Below are positions 30,655 to 39,984 of a stretch of DNA of 64,000 bases, piece after piece. Below the pieces are notes generated by a model. The model was given only the letters and a program-made list of their open reading frames with translations. It did no database searches and was not told the DNA's origin. The translations under genes were made by a program, and so were the position numbers. The DNA is from Helicobacteraceae bacterium (GTDB lineage Bacteria > Campylobacterota > Campylobacteria > Campylobacterales > SZUA-545), in contig JAITUT010000013.1 of assembly GCA_031286325.1 (NCBI GenBank), forward strand, positions 31,752 through 95,751. Direction: 5' to 3'. Numbering within the stretch: the stretch's first letter is position 1; each line of letters opens with the position of its first letter.

Positions 30655-31571
30655 GTGACAAAAACCAACTCGCGCTGGATATTTTGAACGCGTTGAACAT
30701 CGCTGTTTTGGAGCGCGTAGGCGAGCGCAAATTCGCGGTCTTGGGCGATCCTCCCGCCTTTTACAACAAATTTTTTCCGCCAAACGCCGTCGGCTATTGC
30801 GCCGAACCCTGGGAACATTCGCCAATGCTTGATCTTTTTATTAAAGACGCCGAACTTTTCTTTGAGAAAGAGACGCAAGGCGCGTTCAGCAGCGGCGTAT
30901 GGCAAGAGGACGGCAAGGCGGAAGGCGAGACGGCGTTGATCGCGGAGGCTATTTATGTGGGCGATCGCCGCGTGATCACGATCCGATGCCTGCAAGAGGA
31001 TTACCGCGATCGCGTGGGGATATTAAACGATATGCGCAACAATTTGCTAGAGCAACGCCAAGTGGAGCAAAATCTTGAAAGTTTCCGCGAAAAATCACGC
31101 ATAGACGCTTTGACGGGGCTCTTTAACCGCGCGACTTTTGTGGAATTGCTTCACGGCGCGCTTGCCGAAAGCAACGCGAAAATGTTGCAAGTTTCGCTGG
31201 TAATGCTAGACATTGACAACTTCAAAAAATTCAACGACACCTACGGACACCTCGCGGGCGATGAAGTTTTGCGATCGCTGGGCGTGTTTATACAAGATTG
31301 TTGCACGGGCGACGAGATCGCGGCGCGTTACGGCGGCGAGGAGTTTTGCGTGGTTTTGCGCGATGTCTCGCAGGAAAACACTCTGAGCTTCGCCCACAAA
31401 ATTTGCGAAGGCGTGCGCAAAATTCGCATTGCCGCTCTGCCCGCGATCACGATCAGCGTAGGTTGCGCGATCTACCGCCGCAATGAGAGTTCGGAGCAGT
31501 TTATTAAGCGGGCGGATATGGCGCTTTACGACATTAAATATAGCACCAAAAACGGCGTTTCAATGCGCTAA
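30651..31571 (+). CDS. Diguanylate cyclase (GGEEF) with uncharacterised N-terminal sensor-like domain
   Basis: DALTGLFNRATFVELL...LDIDNFKKFNDTYGHLAGDEVL...ARYGGEEFCVVL. Confidence 0.92.
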   Translation: MSDKNQLALDILNALNIAVLERVGERKFAVLGDPPAFYNKFFPPNAVGYCAEPWEHSPMLDLFIKDAELFFEKETQGAFSSGVWQEDGKAEGETALIAEAIYVGDRRVITIRCLQEDYRDRVGILNDMRNNLLEQRQVEQNLESFREKSRIDALTGLFNRATFVELLHGALAESNAKMLQVSLVMLDIDNFKKFNDTYGHLAGDEVLRSLGVFIQDCCTGDEIAARYGGEEFCVVLRDVSQENTLSFAHKICEGVRKIRIAALPAITISVGCAIYRRNESSEQFIKRADMALYDIKYSTKNGVSMR

Positions 31572-31688
31572 GGCGGCGCGGGTCGCTTTTAGTTTTACCG
31601 CCTCTGATTTCGTTCTAACTTCGTTTTGCGCGGCTTTGGGATAGACTTTTTGGTCTTTCCATTGCCGCAATTTCTCCAGATGTAAAAA

Positions 31689-33368
31689 TTACCTCCGATT
31701 TAACATATTCCAAAGTTCGCAATCTCCCCCTAGATCGCGCGCTTTTTCAGCGTCTTTTCTCGCTAGATCGTAATTTTTCAATTCATAATAGGTAATGCCG
31801 CGATTGCAATAAGCTTCGGCGTTTTCCGCGTCAAGATTGATCGCTCTCGTACAATCCTCAATCGCTTGAGTGTATTTTTGCAGTTTTCTATACGCATTGC
31901 CGCGATTGTTATACGCCGCCAAATTATCGGGGTCTAACTCGATCGCTTGCGTAAAATCTCTGATCGCTTGATCGTATTTTTGTAGCTCGTCATACGCATA
32001 ACCGCGATTGTTGTAGGCTGAAGCGTCTTTTGGATCAAGTTCGATCGCTTGCGTAAAATCTTTAATCGCTTCTTTGTAATTTTGCAGTTTGCTATACACA
32101 AAACCGCGATTGCTGTAAGCCAAAGCATATTTTGGGTTAAGCGTGATCGCTTTCGTGAAATCCGCGATCGCTTGCTTGTAATTTTCCAGTTCATTATGCG
32201 CATAACCGCGATTATTGTAAGCCGAAGCGTTTTGCGGATCAAGCTCTATTGCTTGCGTAAAATCTCTGATCGCCTCTTTGTAATTTCGCGCTTCCCTATA
32301 CGCAATGCCGCGATTTTTGTAAGCTTCGGCGTTTTTTGGATCAAGCGCGATCGCTTGCGTATAATTTGCTATCGCTTCGCTGTATTTTTCCTGTTCGAAA
32401 TACGCATTACCGCGATTGTTGTAATATAAAGTGTCTTCTTTTAGATCGGGGTTAAAGTCAAACTCTATTGCTTTCGTATAATCCGCAATCGCTTGATCGT
32501 AATCTTTCAGTTTATCATACGCATCGCCGCGAAGGGAGTAAGATACAGTATATCTTGGGCGAAGCTCGATCGCTTTCGTAAAATCTTGAATCGCTTGATT
32601 GTAATCTTGCAGTTCCATATACGCATAGCCGCGATCGTTGTAACATGTTGCATAGTTGTCGTTGTTGTAATAGCCATCACAGTTATAGCGATTATATTCT
32701 GAGAAAAGCTCGATCGCTTTCGTAAAATCTTGAATCGCTTGATTGTAATCTTGCAGTTCCATATACGCATAGCCGCGATTTGTGTAATGGTAACCAAATT
32801 TTGGGTCAAGCTCGATAGCTTTTGTATAATCTTCAATCGCTCGATCGTAATTTAGCAATTTTCTATACGCATCGCCGCGATGTTCGTAATATGAAGCCTT
32901 CTCATATAAAGCCTTGTTTGGGTCAAGATCGATCGCTAACGAATACAAGTTTATAGCGTCTTGATAATCTCCGCATGCATAAGCCTTTTCAGCTTGTTCA
33001 AAGAGCTTGTCTGAGTCTTGCGATTCGTCATTCGCTCCGATCGCTTTCGCGTAACATCGGTTAGACCTATCGTTTTTTAATACAAGCGCGATAACATCTA
33101 TTATCTCCGTAGCGGCGGTTTCGTCTATAAATTTCTCCTCCATTAGTTCACGCGCCCGCTTCTTTTTGCAAGCGACAAGATCGTCCGCGTTCGCTATTTC
33201 CCCCGCCGCGCCTATTTCTAGAGCGATCAGCAATAAATCTCGCTCCTTTTTATACTCGTTTTGAGTATAGTCGGATAGCAACCTCTTTGCCGTCGCTACA
33301 TCTAATAGCGCGTCTTTACCCTCTTTCTCCGCCATACTTAAAAGCGCGTTTACAAAACCCTGATCCAT
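31689..33368 (-). CDS. TPR protein (about 12 tandem TPRs) with N-terminal ~100-aa helical domain shared with the next gene
   Basis: Repeated NNRGYAYxELxxYxQAIxDFTxAIELDPxxAxAY units. Confidence 0.92.
   Translation of the reverse strand: MDQGFVNALLSMAEKEGKDALLDVATAKRLLSDYTQNEYKKERDLLLIALEIGAAGEIANADDLVACKKKRARELMEEKFIDETAATEIIDVIALVLKNDRSNRCYAKAIGANDESQDSDKLFEQAEKAYACGDYQDAINLYSLAIDLDPNKALYEKASYYEHRGDAYRKLLNYDRAIEDYTKAIELDPKFGYHYTNRGYAYMELQDYNQAIQDFTKAIELFSEYNRYNCDGYYNNDNYATCYNDRGYAYMELQDYNQAIQDFTKAIELRPRYTVSYSLRGDAYDKLKDYDQAIADYTKAIEFDFNPDLKEDTLYYNNRGNAYFEQEKYSEAIANYTQAIALDPKNAEAYKNRGIAYREARNYKEAIRDFTQAIELDPQNASAYNNRGYAHNELENYKQAIADFTKAITLNPKYALAYSNRGFVYSKLQNYKEAIKDFTQAIELDPKDASAYNNRGYAYDELQKYDQAIRDFTQAIELDPDNLAAYNNRGNAYRKLQKYTQAIEDCTRAINLDAENAEAYCNRGITYYELKNYDLARKDAEKARDLGGDCELWNMLNRR
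31740..32920 (-). repeat. ~102-bp tandem DNA repeats encoding TPRs; two nearly identical units around 32572-32645 and 32706-32780
   Basis: ctcgatcgctttcgtaaaatcttgaatcgcttgattgtaatcttgcagttccatatacgcatagccgcgat occurs twice. Confidence 0.85.
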
Positions 33369-33383
33369 ACTTAGCCTTTATTA

Positions 33384-34181
33384 TTACCCCTCTTTAATCA
33401 CCAAAGTTCCCGCCAAAATATCGTGAAAGGCGCGTTTTTGTTTGTCAAAGATCACCCAAAAATAGCCCAGAAGAAACGGCAAAGTAGAGAGTATATACGC
33501 GAAATACCGCCCCACAAGCTGCCCCGCGCTTGGTTTGCCGAGCGTTTTGGCGTTTACAATCTTGATTTTTAGTTTCTTTTTGCCCGGCGTCGCCTGCCAT
33601 TTGCTCCAGAAAAATATCACCCAAACAAAGCATAAAATATGCAGACACAACTTCATATAGTTTTCTAGCTCGTCTTTGTTTGCCGCATACTCCCGCACGC
33701 CATAAGCCGAAATCCAGACAGTTGTGATCGCGACCAGAATGGGAAGTAAAATTAAGCAGTCAATCAGCATTGCTATAAGCCGATCCGTAAAGGTCGCGTA
33801 GGGAATTTGCTCGCTTTCAGGTTGCGAGGTTTGTTCCATTGCGATCGCGGCGTCTTGCGGTTTGTTCGCGATCTGTCCCTTATCCGCACGAAGTAATGCC
33901 GCCAAAAGCGCGATCGTCCATACCGCGTCATTTTCGCTCATAGAGCATTTCTCTCTCAGCATGAGAATTTGCGCCTCGCGAGCCGTAGCAAAATCCTCCG
34001 CGATCTCAATTTCACGCGCGACTCCCGCCTCCGCCGCTTTGACGATCAAGCCGCGCTCGCGCTTAAAGTCGCTCTGCGCGTATTGCGGCAAGAGGCTCTT
34101 GCAACGCGCCGCGTCCGTGAGGGCGATTTTGCCCTCGTTGGCAATTAAATTTTGGAGCACAAATTGCAGTCCCATTTCCAT
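33384..34181 (-). CDS. RDD family membrane protein with the same N-terminal helical domain as the TPR protein
   Basis: YATFTDRLIAMLIDCLILLPILVAITT...WQATPGKKKLKIKIVNAKT...GQLVGRYFAYILSTLPFLLGYFWVIFDKQKRAFHDILAGTLVI. Confidence 0.85.
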   Translation of the reverse strand: MEMGLQFVLQNLIANEGKIALTDAARCKSLLPQYAQSDFKRERGLIVKAAEAGVAREIEIAEDFATAREAQILMLREKCSMSENDAVWTIALLAALLRADKGQIANKPQDAAIAMEQTSQPESEQIPYATFTDRLIAMLIDCLILLPILVAITTVWISAYGVREYAANKDELENYMKLCLHILCFVWVIFFWSKWQATPGKKKLKIKIVNAKTLGKPSAGQLVGRYFAYILSTLPFLLGYFWVIFDKQKRAFHDILAGTLVIKEG

Positions 34182-34315
34182 TGTTTTTCCTTTTTGGCTT
34201 GGTTTTTTTGGCGGATTTCACGTATCTCGCGATCCGTTGCGCCGCGTTAATCGCGCGATTATAGCAATCATTCAAATAATTCTAATCTGGCTGTCGCCCT
34301 CGCTCGCAATGGCGG

Positions 34316-35560
34316 CTACCGATCAAGATCGCGTAATTTTTCCAGCCATTCGGCAAGCGTTTTTTCGTAGCCGATCGCCTTTAATTCCACAAACCGCGCA
34401 ATGCCCTTTGGGTCGTTCAAATAATTTTGCTTCACATAGCCGCCGAAATTATGCGGATATTTGTAGCCCTCGCCGCGACCTAATTTTTTCGCGCCGTCAT
34501 AGTGCGCGTCTTTCAAATAGTCTGGCACCTCCAAAATCAGCCCGTCTCCAATCGCTAAAAGCGCGTCGTCAATCGCCGTGATCGCGGTGTTGGATTTGGG
34601 CGAGCAAGCGAGGTAGATCGCGCACTGCGAGAGGATAATCCGCGCCTCTGGCATACCGATCTGCGCTACAGAGTTAAAGCACGCGCTCGTCAAAATCGCC
34701 GCCTGCGGATTCGCGTTGCCAATGTCTTCGCTGGCGAAGATCGCAAGCCGCCTCGCGATAAATCGCGGCTCTTCGCCGCCTTTCAAGAGCCGCGCCAAAT
34801 AATAGATCGCGGCGTCAGGATCGCTACCGCGCAGACTTTTGATCATCGCGGAGGCGAGGTTGTAGTGCGTCTCGGATTCGCTCGATCCGTCATTTAAGGC
34901 GTTTGGGCGCAGACTGCGCAAAGTCTCGATCCGCAGCTCGTCGCCGCTTTCGGCAAGCAACGCGAACTCCAAAAGTTTCAGCATTGATCTCGCGTCTCCC
35001 GCGGCGGAATCCAGCAGATATTCGCGCGCGCTATCTCCGATCTTCGCGCCGCTCATAAGGATCGCGCGATCCAAAACAAACGTCAAATCCTCGCGTTCAA
35101 GCGGCTTAAACTCAAAGAGCAGCGACCTTGATCGCACCGCGCCCGTAAGCGCGAAAAACGGATTTTCGGTACTCGCGCCGATTATCATCGCGTCATTATT
35201 CTCCATTACGGGCAACAAAATTTCAAGTTGGTTTTTGCTGAGGCGGTGCGTTTCGTCAATAAAAATTAGGGGTTTGGAGAGCGAATTTTTGTTCGCCTCC
35301 ACGATCGCGCGAAGTTCGGAAATTTGCAAACTCGTCGCGTTTTTTTCAAAGCAGATTAGCCCGAAATTATTGGAAATTATCCGCGCCAAAGTCGTCTTGC
35401 CTGTGCCGGGCGGACCGAAAAAAAAGGCGTGAAAAAAGGCGCGTTTCTCAATTAACTTGCGCAACGCGCCGCCCTCGCCAAGAAGTTTTTTTTGCCCCGC
35501 AAATTCCTCTAAACTCTGCGGGCGCAAAATTTTCGCAAAGTCAAAATGCTGTTCGCTCAT
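34316..35560 (-). CDS. rarA: Replication-associated recombination protein A (RarA/MgsA AAA ATPase)
   Basis: LRPQSLEEFAGQKKLLGEGGALRKLIEK...FFGPPGTGKTTLARII...FIDETHRLSKNQ; IGASTENPFFAL. Confidence 0.92.
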   Translation of the reverse strand: MSEQHFDFAKILRPQSLEEFAGQKKLLGEGGALRKLIEKRAFFHAFFFGPPGTGKTTLARIISNNFGLICFEKNATSLQISELRAIVEANKNSLSKPLIFIDETHRLSKNQLEILLPVMENNDAMIIGASTENPFFALTGAVRSRSLLFEFKPLEREDLTFVLDRAILMSGAKIGDSAREYLLDSAAGDARSMLKLLEFALLAESGDELRIETLRSLRPNALNDGSSESETHYNLASAMIKSLRGSDPDAAIYYLARLLKGGEEPRFIARRLAIFASEDIGNANPQAAILTSACFNSVAQIGMPEARIILSQCAIYLACSPKSNTAITAIDDALLAIGDGLILEVPDYLKDAHYDGAKKLGRGEGYKYPHNFGGYVKQNYLNDPKGIARFVELKAIGYEKTLAEWLEKLRDLDR

Positions 35561-35577
35561 TGCGCAAGTTTAGCGAA

Positions 35578-36636
35578 TTACTGCGTTTCGTCCGCCTTGA
35601 CCCAGCCGATCTTCTGATCGGGGAGGAGGATTTTCACATAGCCGTTCTTTTCTTTCAGCACGGCGGCGGTGATTTGGCGATCGGTGGCGTAAAAAATCGT
35701 GCTTGTCTCGGTGGGCAAAAGCCTGATTTGCGCGCCCTTTTTGATCGTAATATCCGCCTCGCGCATAGCGATGTAAAAAATCAGCGCGACCGCCGCGATC
35801 GCGCCGAAGAGGTAAATAATTTTGCGCGTGAAAAACGAAATCGCCACAAAAATCAGCGAAAATAGCGACAAGAGGATCGTGTTCATCCAAGGAAAGGCGC
35901 GTTTATTCGGGTTTATGTCGGTATGCTCAATGTCCGCGTCTTGCAAATTCGTAAGATCAAGCGTAACCGCCACGCGCTTATAATCGCCGCTTTCGGGGCT
36001 GAAATAATAGAAATTGAGCTCGCTCATCGCGGCGGGCGCGATCGCGTAATAAAAAATGTGCATCCAGCCGTCTTTGTGCTCCACGCGCTCAATGCCTTGA
36101 CTTTCGCCGAATTGCTCCAAACGGAAGCGGTCAATGTTTGAGAGCGGCGCGCGAATCTCCATCGCCACTATATTTTGCGTCTCGGAGTAGCGATCGGCTT
36201 TCTGATCTACGACCTCTAATTTGTCGGTCAAAACGCCGCAAAATCTTGGGTTCGCCACGAGTTTGATCGCGCTCGCGCGAACGGATTGCGCCAACGCGAC
36301 ATCTTCCGCGCCTTCGGTGTCGATCATCGTAACCATAACTTGCGGGAATACCACATTCGGCGCGGTGATCTCGTATGAAAGTTTTAGCGATCTACGGTTT
36401 TCATCTACCCTTTGCCAGCGCGGCTCGCCCGATACGCGGCGCGCCCCTTCGGCGTCGCTTCCGAAAGAAGTTTGCAGACGCTCAAAATTTTGCTCCGTAA
36501 CCACGGCGTTATAAGTAACGGATACGACTTGCCCCACATAAAGTCGCTCGGGAAGCGGATCGCTTGAGACAAAGATAGTTTTTGGCGCCGCGAACGCGCT
36601 TAACGCGAACAATAAGACGATAAGTTTGCTTTTCAT
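35578..36636 (-). CDS. Exported BatD-like protein with C-terminal TM segments and bacterial SH3-like domain
   Basis: Signal peptide MKSKLIVLLFALSAFA; SDPLPERLYVGQVVSVTYNAVV; C-terminal IKKGAQIRLLPTETSTIFY...GYVKILLPDQKIGWVKAD. Confidence 0.65.
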   Translation of the reverse strand: MKSKLIVLLFALSAFAAPKTIFVSSDPLPERLYVGQVVSVTYNAVVTEQNFERLQTSFGSDAEGARRVSGEPRWQRVDENRRSLKLSYEITAPNVVFPQVMVTMIDTEGAEDVALAQSVRASAIKLVANPRFCGVLTDKLEVVDQKADRYSETQNIVAMEIRAPLSNIDRFRLEQFGESQGIERVEHKDGWMHIFYYAIAPAAMSELNFYYFSPESGDYKRVAVTLDLTNLQDADIEHTDINPNKRAFPWMNTILLSLFSLIFVAISFFTRKIIYLFGAIAAVALIFYIAMREADITIKKGAQIRLLPTETSTIFYATDRQITAAVLKEKNGYVKILLPDQKIGWVKADETQ

Positions 36637-36682
36637 AGGCGTATTTTTAGCGGTTTTAGTCTTAAATGGGTATCATTTGATT

Positions 36683-37447
36683 ATGCAAATATCGGTTGTG
36701 ATACGGACATTTAACGCCGCAGCGCGTTTCGCGGAAGTTTTGAGCTCTCTTAAAGGCTTCGCCGACGAAATTGTGGCAATAGACTGCGGCAGTAATGACG
36801 AGACCCTTGCGATCGCAAGAGATTTCGGCGCGAAGATCATAAACCAAGAGTGGCTCGGATTTGCCGCGCAAGCGAACGAGGGCTTTAAGCACGCTACGGC
36901 GGAATGGGTATTTTTGCTTGATCAAGACGAGGTCGTGAGCGACGAGTTGCGATCGGCTGTGTTAGAGGAGTTAAAAAACCCTCGCTATGACGGATATTTC
37001 ATTAACCGACAGACGATCTACTTCGGCGAAAAGTTAAATTACACTTGGCAGCCGGAGTTTATATTTAGGCTCGCGAAGCGCGGCGCGAACGCGCGTTGCG
37101 AAGGCGCTGATCCGCACCCAAAGATGATTTGCGACGGCAAAATAGGGCGGATTGACAAAAAATATAAACTTTTGCATTATTCGTATCAAAATTGGCGCGA
37201 TCAATTGCGCAAAAGCGTGGATTACGCAGAAGTCGGCGCGCGATCTATGTTTTCGCGCGGCAAAAAAGCCTCGCTCTACAAAATAATTTTCAGTCCTCTG
37301 GTGGCGTTTCTTAGATCATATCTTTTTAAGTTGGGCTTTTTGGACGGCAAGCTCGGGCTAATCGCGGCGGGTAGCTCGGCAATTTATACTTTTATGAAAT
37401 ATGTGTTTTTATACGAATTGGATCGCGATGCTGGCAAAGCGGTATGA
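36683..37447 (+). CDS. Family 2 glycosyltransferase (LPS core type)
   Basis: MQISVVIRTFNAAARFAEVLSSLKGFADEIVAIDCGSNDET...WVFLLDQDEVV. Confidence 0.88.
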   Translation: MQISVVIRTFNAAARFAEVLSSLKGFADEIVAIDCGSNDETLAIARDFGAKIINQEWLGFAAQANEGFKHATAEWVFLLDQDEVVSDELRSAVLEELKNPRYDGYFINRQTIYFGEKLNYTWQPEFIFRLAKRGANARCEGADPHPKMICDGKIGRIDKKYKLLHYSYQNWRDQLRKSVDYAEVGARSMFSRGKKASLYKIIFSPLVAFLRSYLFKLGFLDGKLGLIAAGSSAIYTFMKYVFLYELDRDAGKAV

Positions 37448-37839
37448 ATTTAGCGAATTAGGCGATGAGCGCGGCGGGTTCGCGGCGGTAGAGGCGGGGC
37501 GCGATTTGCCAATTAAGCGCGTATATTTTATTTACGGCGCGAATGACGCCGTCAGACGCGGGTTGCGCGCGCGCGAAGCCTTGCGGGAAGTTGTAAATTT
37601 TTGCTTGGTAACGGGCGCATTAAGGAGATCGTAGAGATGCAAGCGCCGCGACTTGGCGCGAAGGCGCAAAAAGCGCTCGGAATTAAATCTATGGTGTGGC
37701 GTGAAATGTCTGATTTTAGCGCGGATTGTATCCTCGCGGTCTTCGCCAGCGAGTTTTACGACGAGAGCGATTATATCCGCGATTACTCGGAGTTTTTGGC
37801 GCAAGCCGATCGGAGTTTTTGGCGCAAGCCGAGGCGTGA
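37428..37839 (+). pseudogene. Degenerate QdtA/FdtA (WxcM-like) sugar 3,4-ketoisomerase cupin, frameshifted
   Basis: Frame 1: EFSELGDERGGFAAVEAGRDLPIKRVYFIYGANDAVRRGLRARE; other frame: SMVWREMSDFSADCILAVFASEFYDESDYIRDYSEFLAQA; 23-bp tandem duplication at the 3' end. Confidence 0.78.
37787..37832. repeat. Perfect 23-bp tandem duplication (tcggagtttttggcgcaagccga x2)
   Basis: Read directly from sequence. Confidence 0.97.
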
Positions 37840-37842
37840 TCT

Positions 37843-38931
37843 ATGGACTTTGAATTTCTAGCGATTGACTACCGCAACCCCGCTTTCAGCGTGGCAATGC
37901 TCCTCATTACGATCGCGGCGATCTCGCTGATCGATTACTTTTTGAACGCGGCGCGAATGAGGCGGCAAGACAAAAATGTTGAGCGATTTTTGACGCGCTT
38001 TTCCGCGTTGCAAAACAAGCAATACCGCGATCTAGCGGCGTTAGGCTTGCCTCCTGAATCGCTGATTTTTATGGCGCAGACGGCGTATAAAAGCGGCGAA
38101 TTTAGCGAGGCGATCCACATTTATTTGGCGATTTTGGAAACGACAACGGAAGCGGCGAAAAAAGTTGAGATTATGAACGCGCTTGGCGCCGCATATCACA
38201 AGGCGGGCTTTTACAAGCGCAGCGGCGATATTTTGCTGGAATCTTTGCGGCTAAAAGCGCGGAACAAAGGGGCTTTGGAGCTGCTTTTAAGGATTTACGA
38301 AACCACCCGCGAATACGATTTGGCAATTGAGGTTTTGGAGTCTTTAGAGGAGCTAGAGGGCGCGGCGGATTCGCGTTTCAAAGAGAAAGCGTTGCTGCGC
38401 GCCGGATCGTTAATAAGAAATCGCGCTTTAAGCGATCAAAAACGTGAAGAAGAATTGCTCGAATTATATGCGAAATCGCCTGATTTATTTCGCTTAATTT
38501 TAGAGTATTTTTTGGCGAAAAATCCTGAAAAAGCGTGGGAGTTAATTAACCCAGATCGGCTAGATGAAGCTTTAGATATTTTTTGGCGAATTAACGTTAA
38601 TATATTTAATGCTGAAATTGCTAAAAAATATGATATTTTATTTGAGCTTTTCAGCGCGAAAGGATATTTCGCGAAAGGCGAAGAAAAAAGTTGCGCGAAG
38701 ATATTTGAATTTGATATTTTAATTAAGTTAAAAGAGTATAGAAATTCCGCTGATTTGGAGTTTTCGTATCGTTGCCCCGCTTGCCACGCGAGTTTTCCCG
38801 CGCACTTTTACCGCTGTCCCGCTTGTAAAAGCGCGTTATTCGCGAAAGTTGAGACGACTTTGGTTAAAAACGAAGCTACGAAAGACGAATTGGAAAGAAA
38901 CGATTATGAAGTCGGCGCGAATTTTTACTGA
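37843..38931 (+). CDS. Membrane-anchored TPR protein with C-terminal zinc-ribbon (LapB-like architecture)
   Basis: N-terminal TM; TPR-like helices; C-terminal YRCPACHASFPAHFYRCPACKSALFAKV. Confidence 0.7.
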   Translation: MDFEFLAIDYRNPAFSVAMLLITIAAISLIDYFLNAARMRRQDKNVERFLTRFSALQNKQYRDLAALGLPPESLIFMAQTAYKSGEFSEAIHIYLAILETTTEAAKKVEIMNALGAAYHKAGFYKRSGDILLESLRLKARNKGALELLLRIYETTREYDLAIEVLESLEELEGAADSRFKEKALLRAGSLIRNRALSDQKREEELLELYAKSPDLFRLILEYFLAKNPEKAWELINPDRLDEALDIFWRINVNIFNAEIAKKYDILFELFSAKGYFAKGEEKSCAKIFEFDILIKLKEYRNSADLEFSYRCPACHASFPAHFYRCPACKSALFAKVETTLVKNEATKDELERNDYEVGANFY

Positions 38932-39325
38932 CGGATCGTCTCTGGGAAACCCTGGAGCAGGCGGTTGGTGCGCGATTTTGCGCTATAAAGAACACGAAAA
39001 AGTAATTAGCGGCGGCGAAAAATTCACGACAAACAATCGTATGGAATTAACTGCCGCAATCGAGGCTTTAAGAGCGTTAAGAGAACCGTGCGAAGTGGAG
39101 TTATTTACAGATAGCGAATATGTTGCGAAAGGAATTAACGAATGGCTCAAAAATTGGGTGAAAAAAGATTTCGCTAAAGTGAAAAACGACGATCTTTGGC
39201 GATCGTATTTAATCCACGCGGAACGACATATAATTAAAGCGATTTGGGTGAAAGGGCACAATGGGCATATTGAAAACGAAAGGTGCGATAAAAAAGCTAA
39301 AGAAGAGGCGGAAAAACAGCAATGA
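38906..39325 (+). CDS. rnhA: Ribonuclease HI
   Basis: ARIFTDGSSLGNPGAGGWCAIL...NNRMELTAAIEAL...LFTDSEYV...WVKGHNGHIENERCD. Confidence 0.94.
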   Translation: MKSARIFTDGSSLGNPGAGGWCAILRYKEHEKVISGGEKFTTNNRMELTAAIEALRALREPCEVELFTDSEYVAKGINEWLKNWVKKDFAKVKNDDLWRSYLIHAERHIIKAIWVKGHNGHIENERCDKKAKEEAEKQQ

Positions 39326-39984
39326 ATTTAGATGAATTTCAGGCGAATTTAGGATATGTTTTTAGAGATCAAAATTTGCTTATTGAGGCGATCACGCATA
39401 AGAGTAGCGATAATAAAAATAATTACGAAAGATTAGAGTTTTTGGGCGACGCTGCGCTTGATTTGATCGTAGCGGAGTATTTATTCGCGAAATTTCCCGC
39501 CGAAAACGAGGGCGTTTTGACCGAGCTACACATCGCGCTCGTCAAAGAGAGCGCGTTGGCGCTGATCGCAAGCGCTTTGGGACTTGATAAAATCCTGAAA
39601 ATCGCGAGCCACGCGCTCAAAAACAAGATCAAAATTGACGCGGTCGCGGCGGATTCATACGAGGCGGTCATCGGCGCGCTCTTTTTAGAGGCTGGTTTCG
39701 CGGCGGCGAAAGAGGCGGCGATTCGCGCGATGGAGCGCGTTTTTCCGAGCGTTGCCCCCGAAAATTTGCTCTGCCACAACTACAAGGCGAAGTTGCAGGA
39801 GGCGACTCAGGCGCGTTTTGGCGAGTTGCCTATTTACCGCGTGGCGCGCGAAAGCGGCGCCGACCACAAAAAAACCTTTGAAATTGAGGTTTTGGTGGGC
39901 GACAAACGACTTGGAATCGCGCTCGCCAAAAGCAAAAAAGCCGCCGAGCAAGAGGCGGCTAGAATGGCTTTGTTGAAGTTGTAA
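39322..39984 (+). CDS. rnc: Ribonuclease III
   Basis: ITHKSSDNKNNYERLEFLGDAALDLIVAEYLF; C-terminal dsRBD. Confidence 0.94.
   Translation: MNLDEFQANLGYVFRDQNLLIEAITHKSSDNKNNYERLEFLGDAALDLIVAEYLFAKFPAENEGVLTELHIALVKESALALIASALGLDKILKIASHALKNKIKIDAVAADSYEAVIGALFLEAGFAAAKEAAIRAMERVFPSVAPENLLCHNYKAKLQEATQARFGELPIYRVARESGADHKKTFEIEVLVGDKRLGIALAKSKKAAEQEAARMALLKL

Noticed and set aside
31740-32920. Regular ~102-bp repeats that could suggest a CRISPR or minisatellite array
   Set aside because: In-frame TPR coding repeats; unit size, divergence and lack of unique spacers do not fit CRISPR
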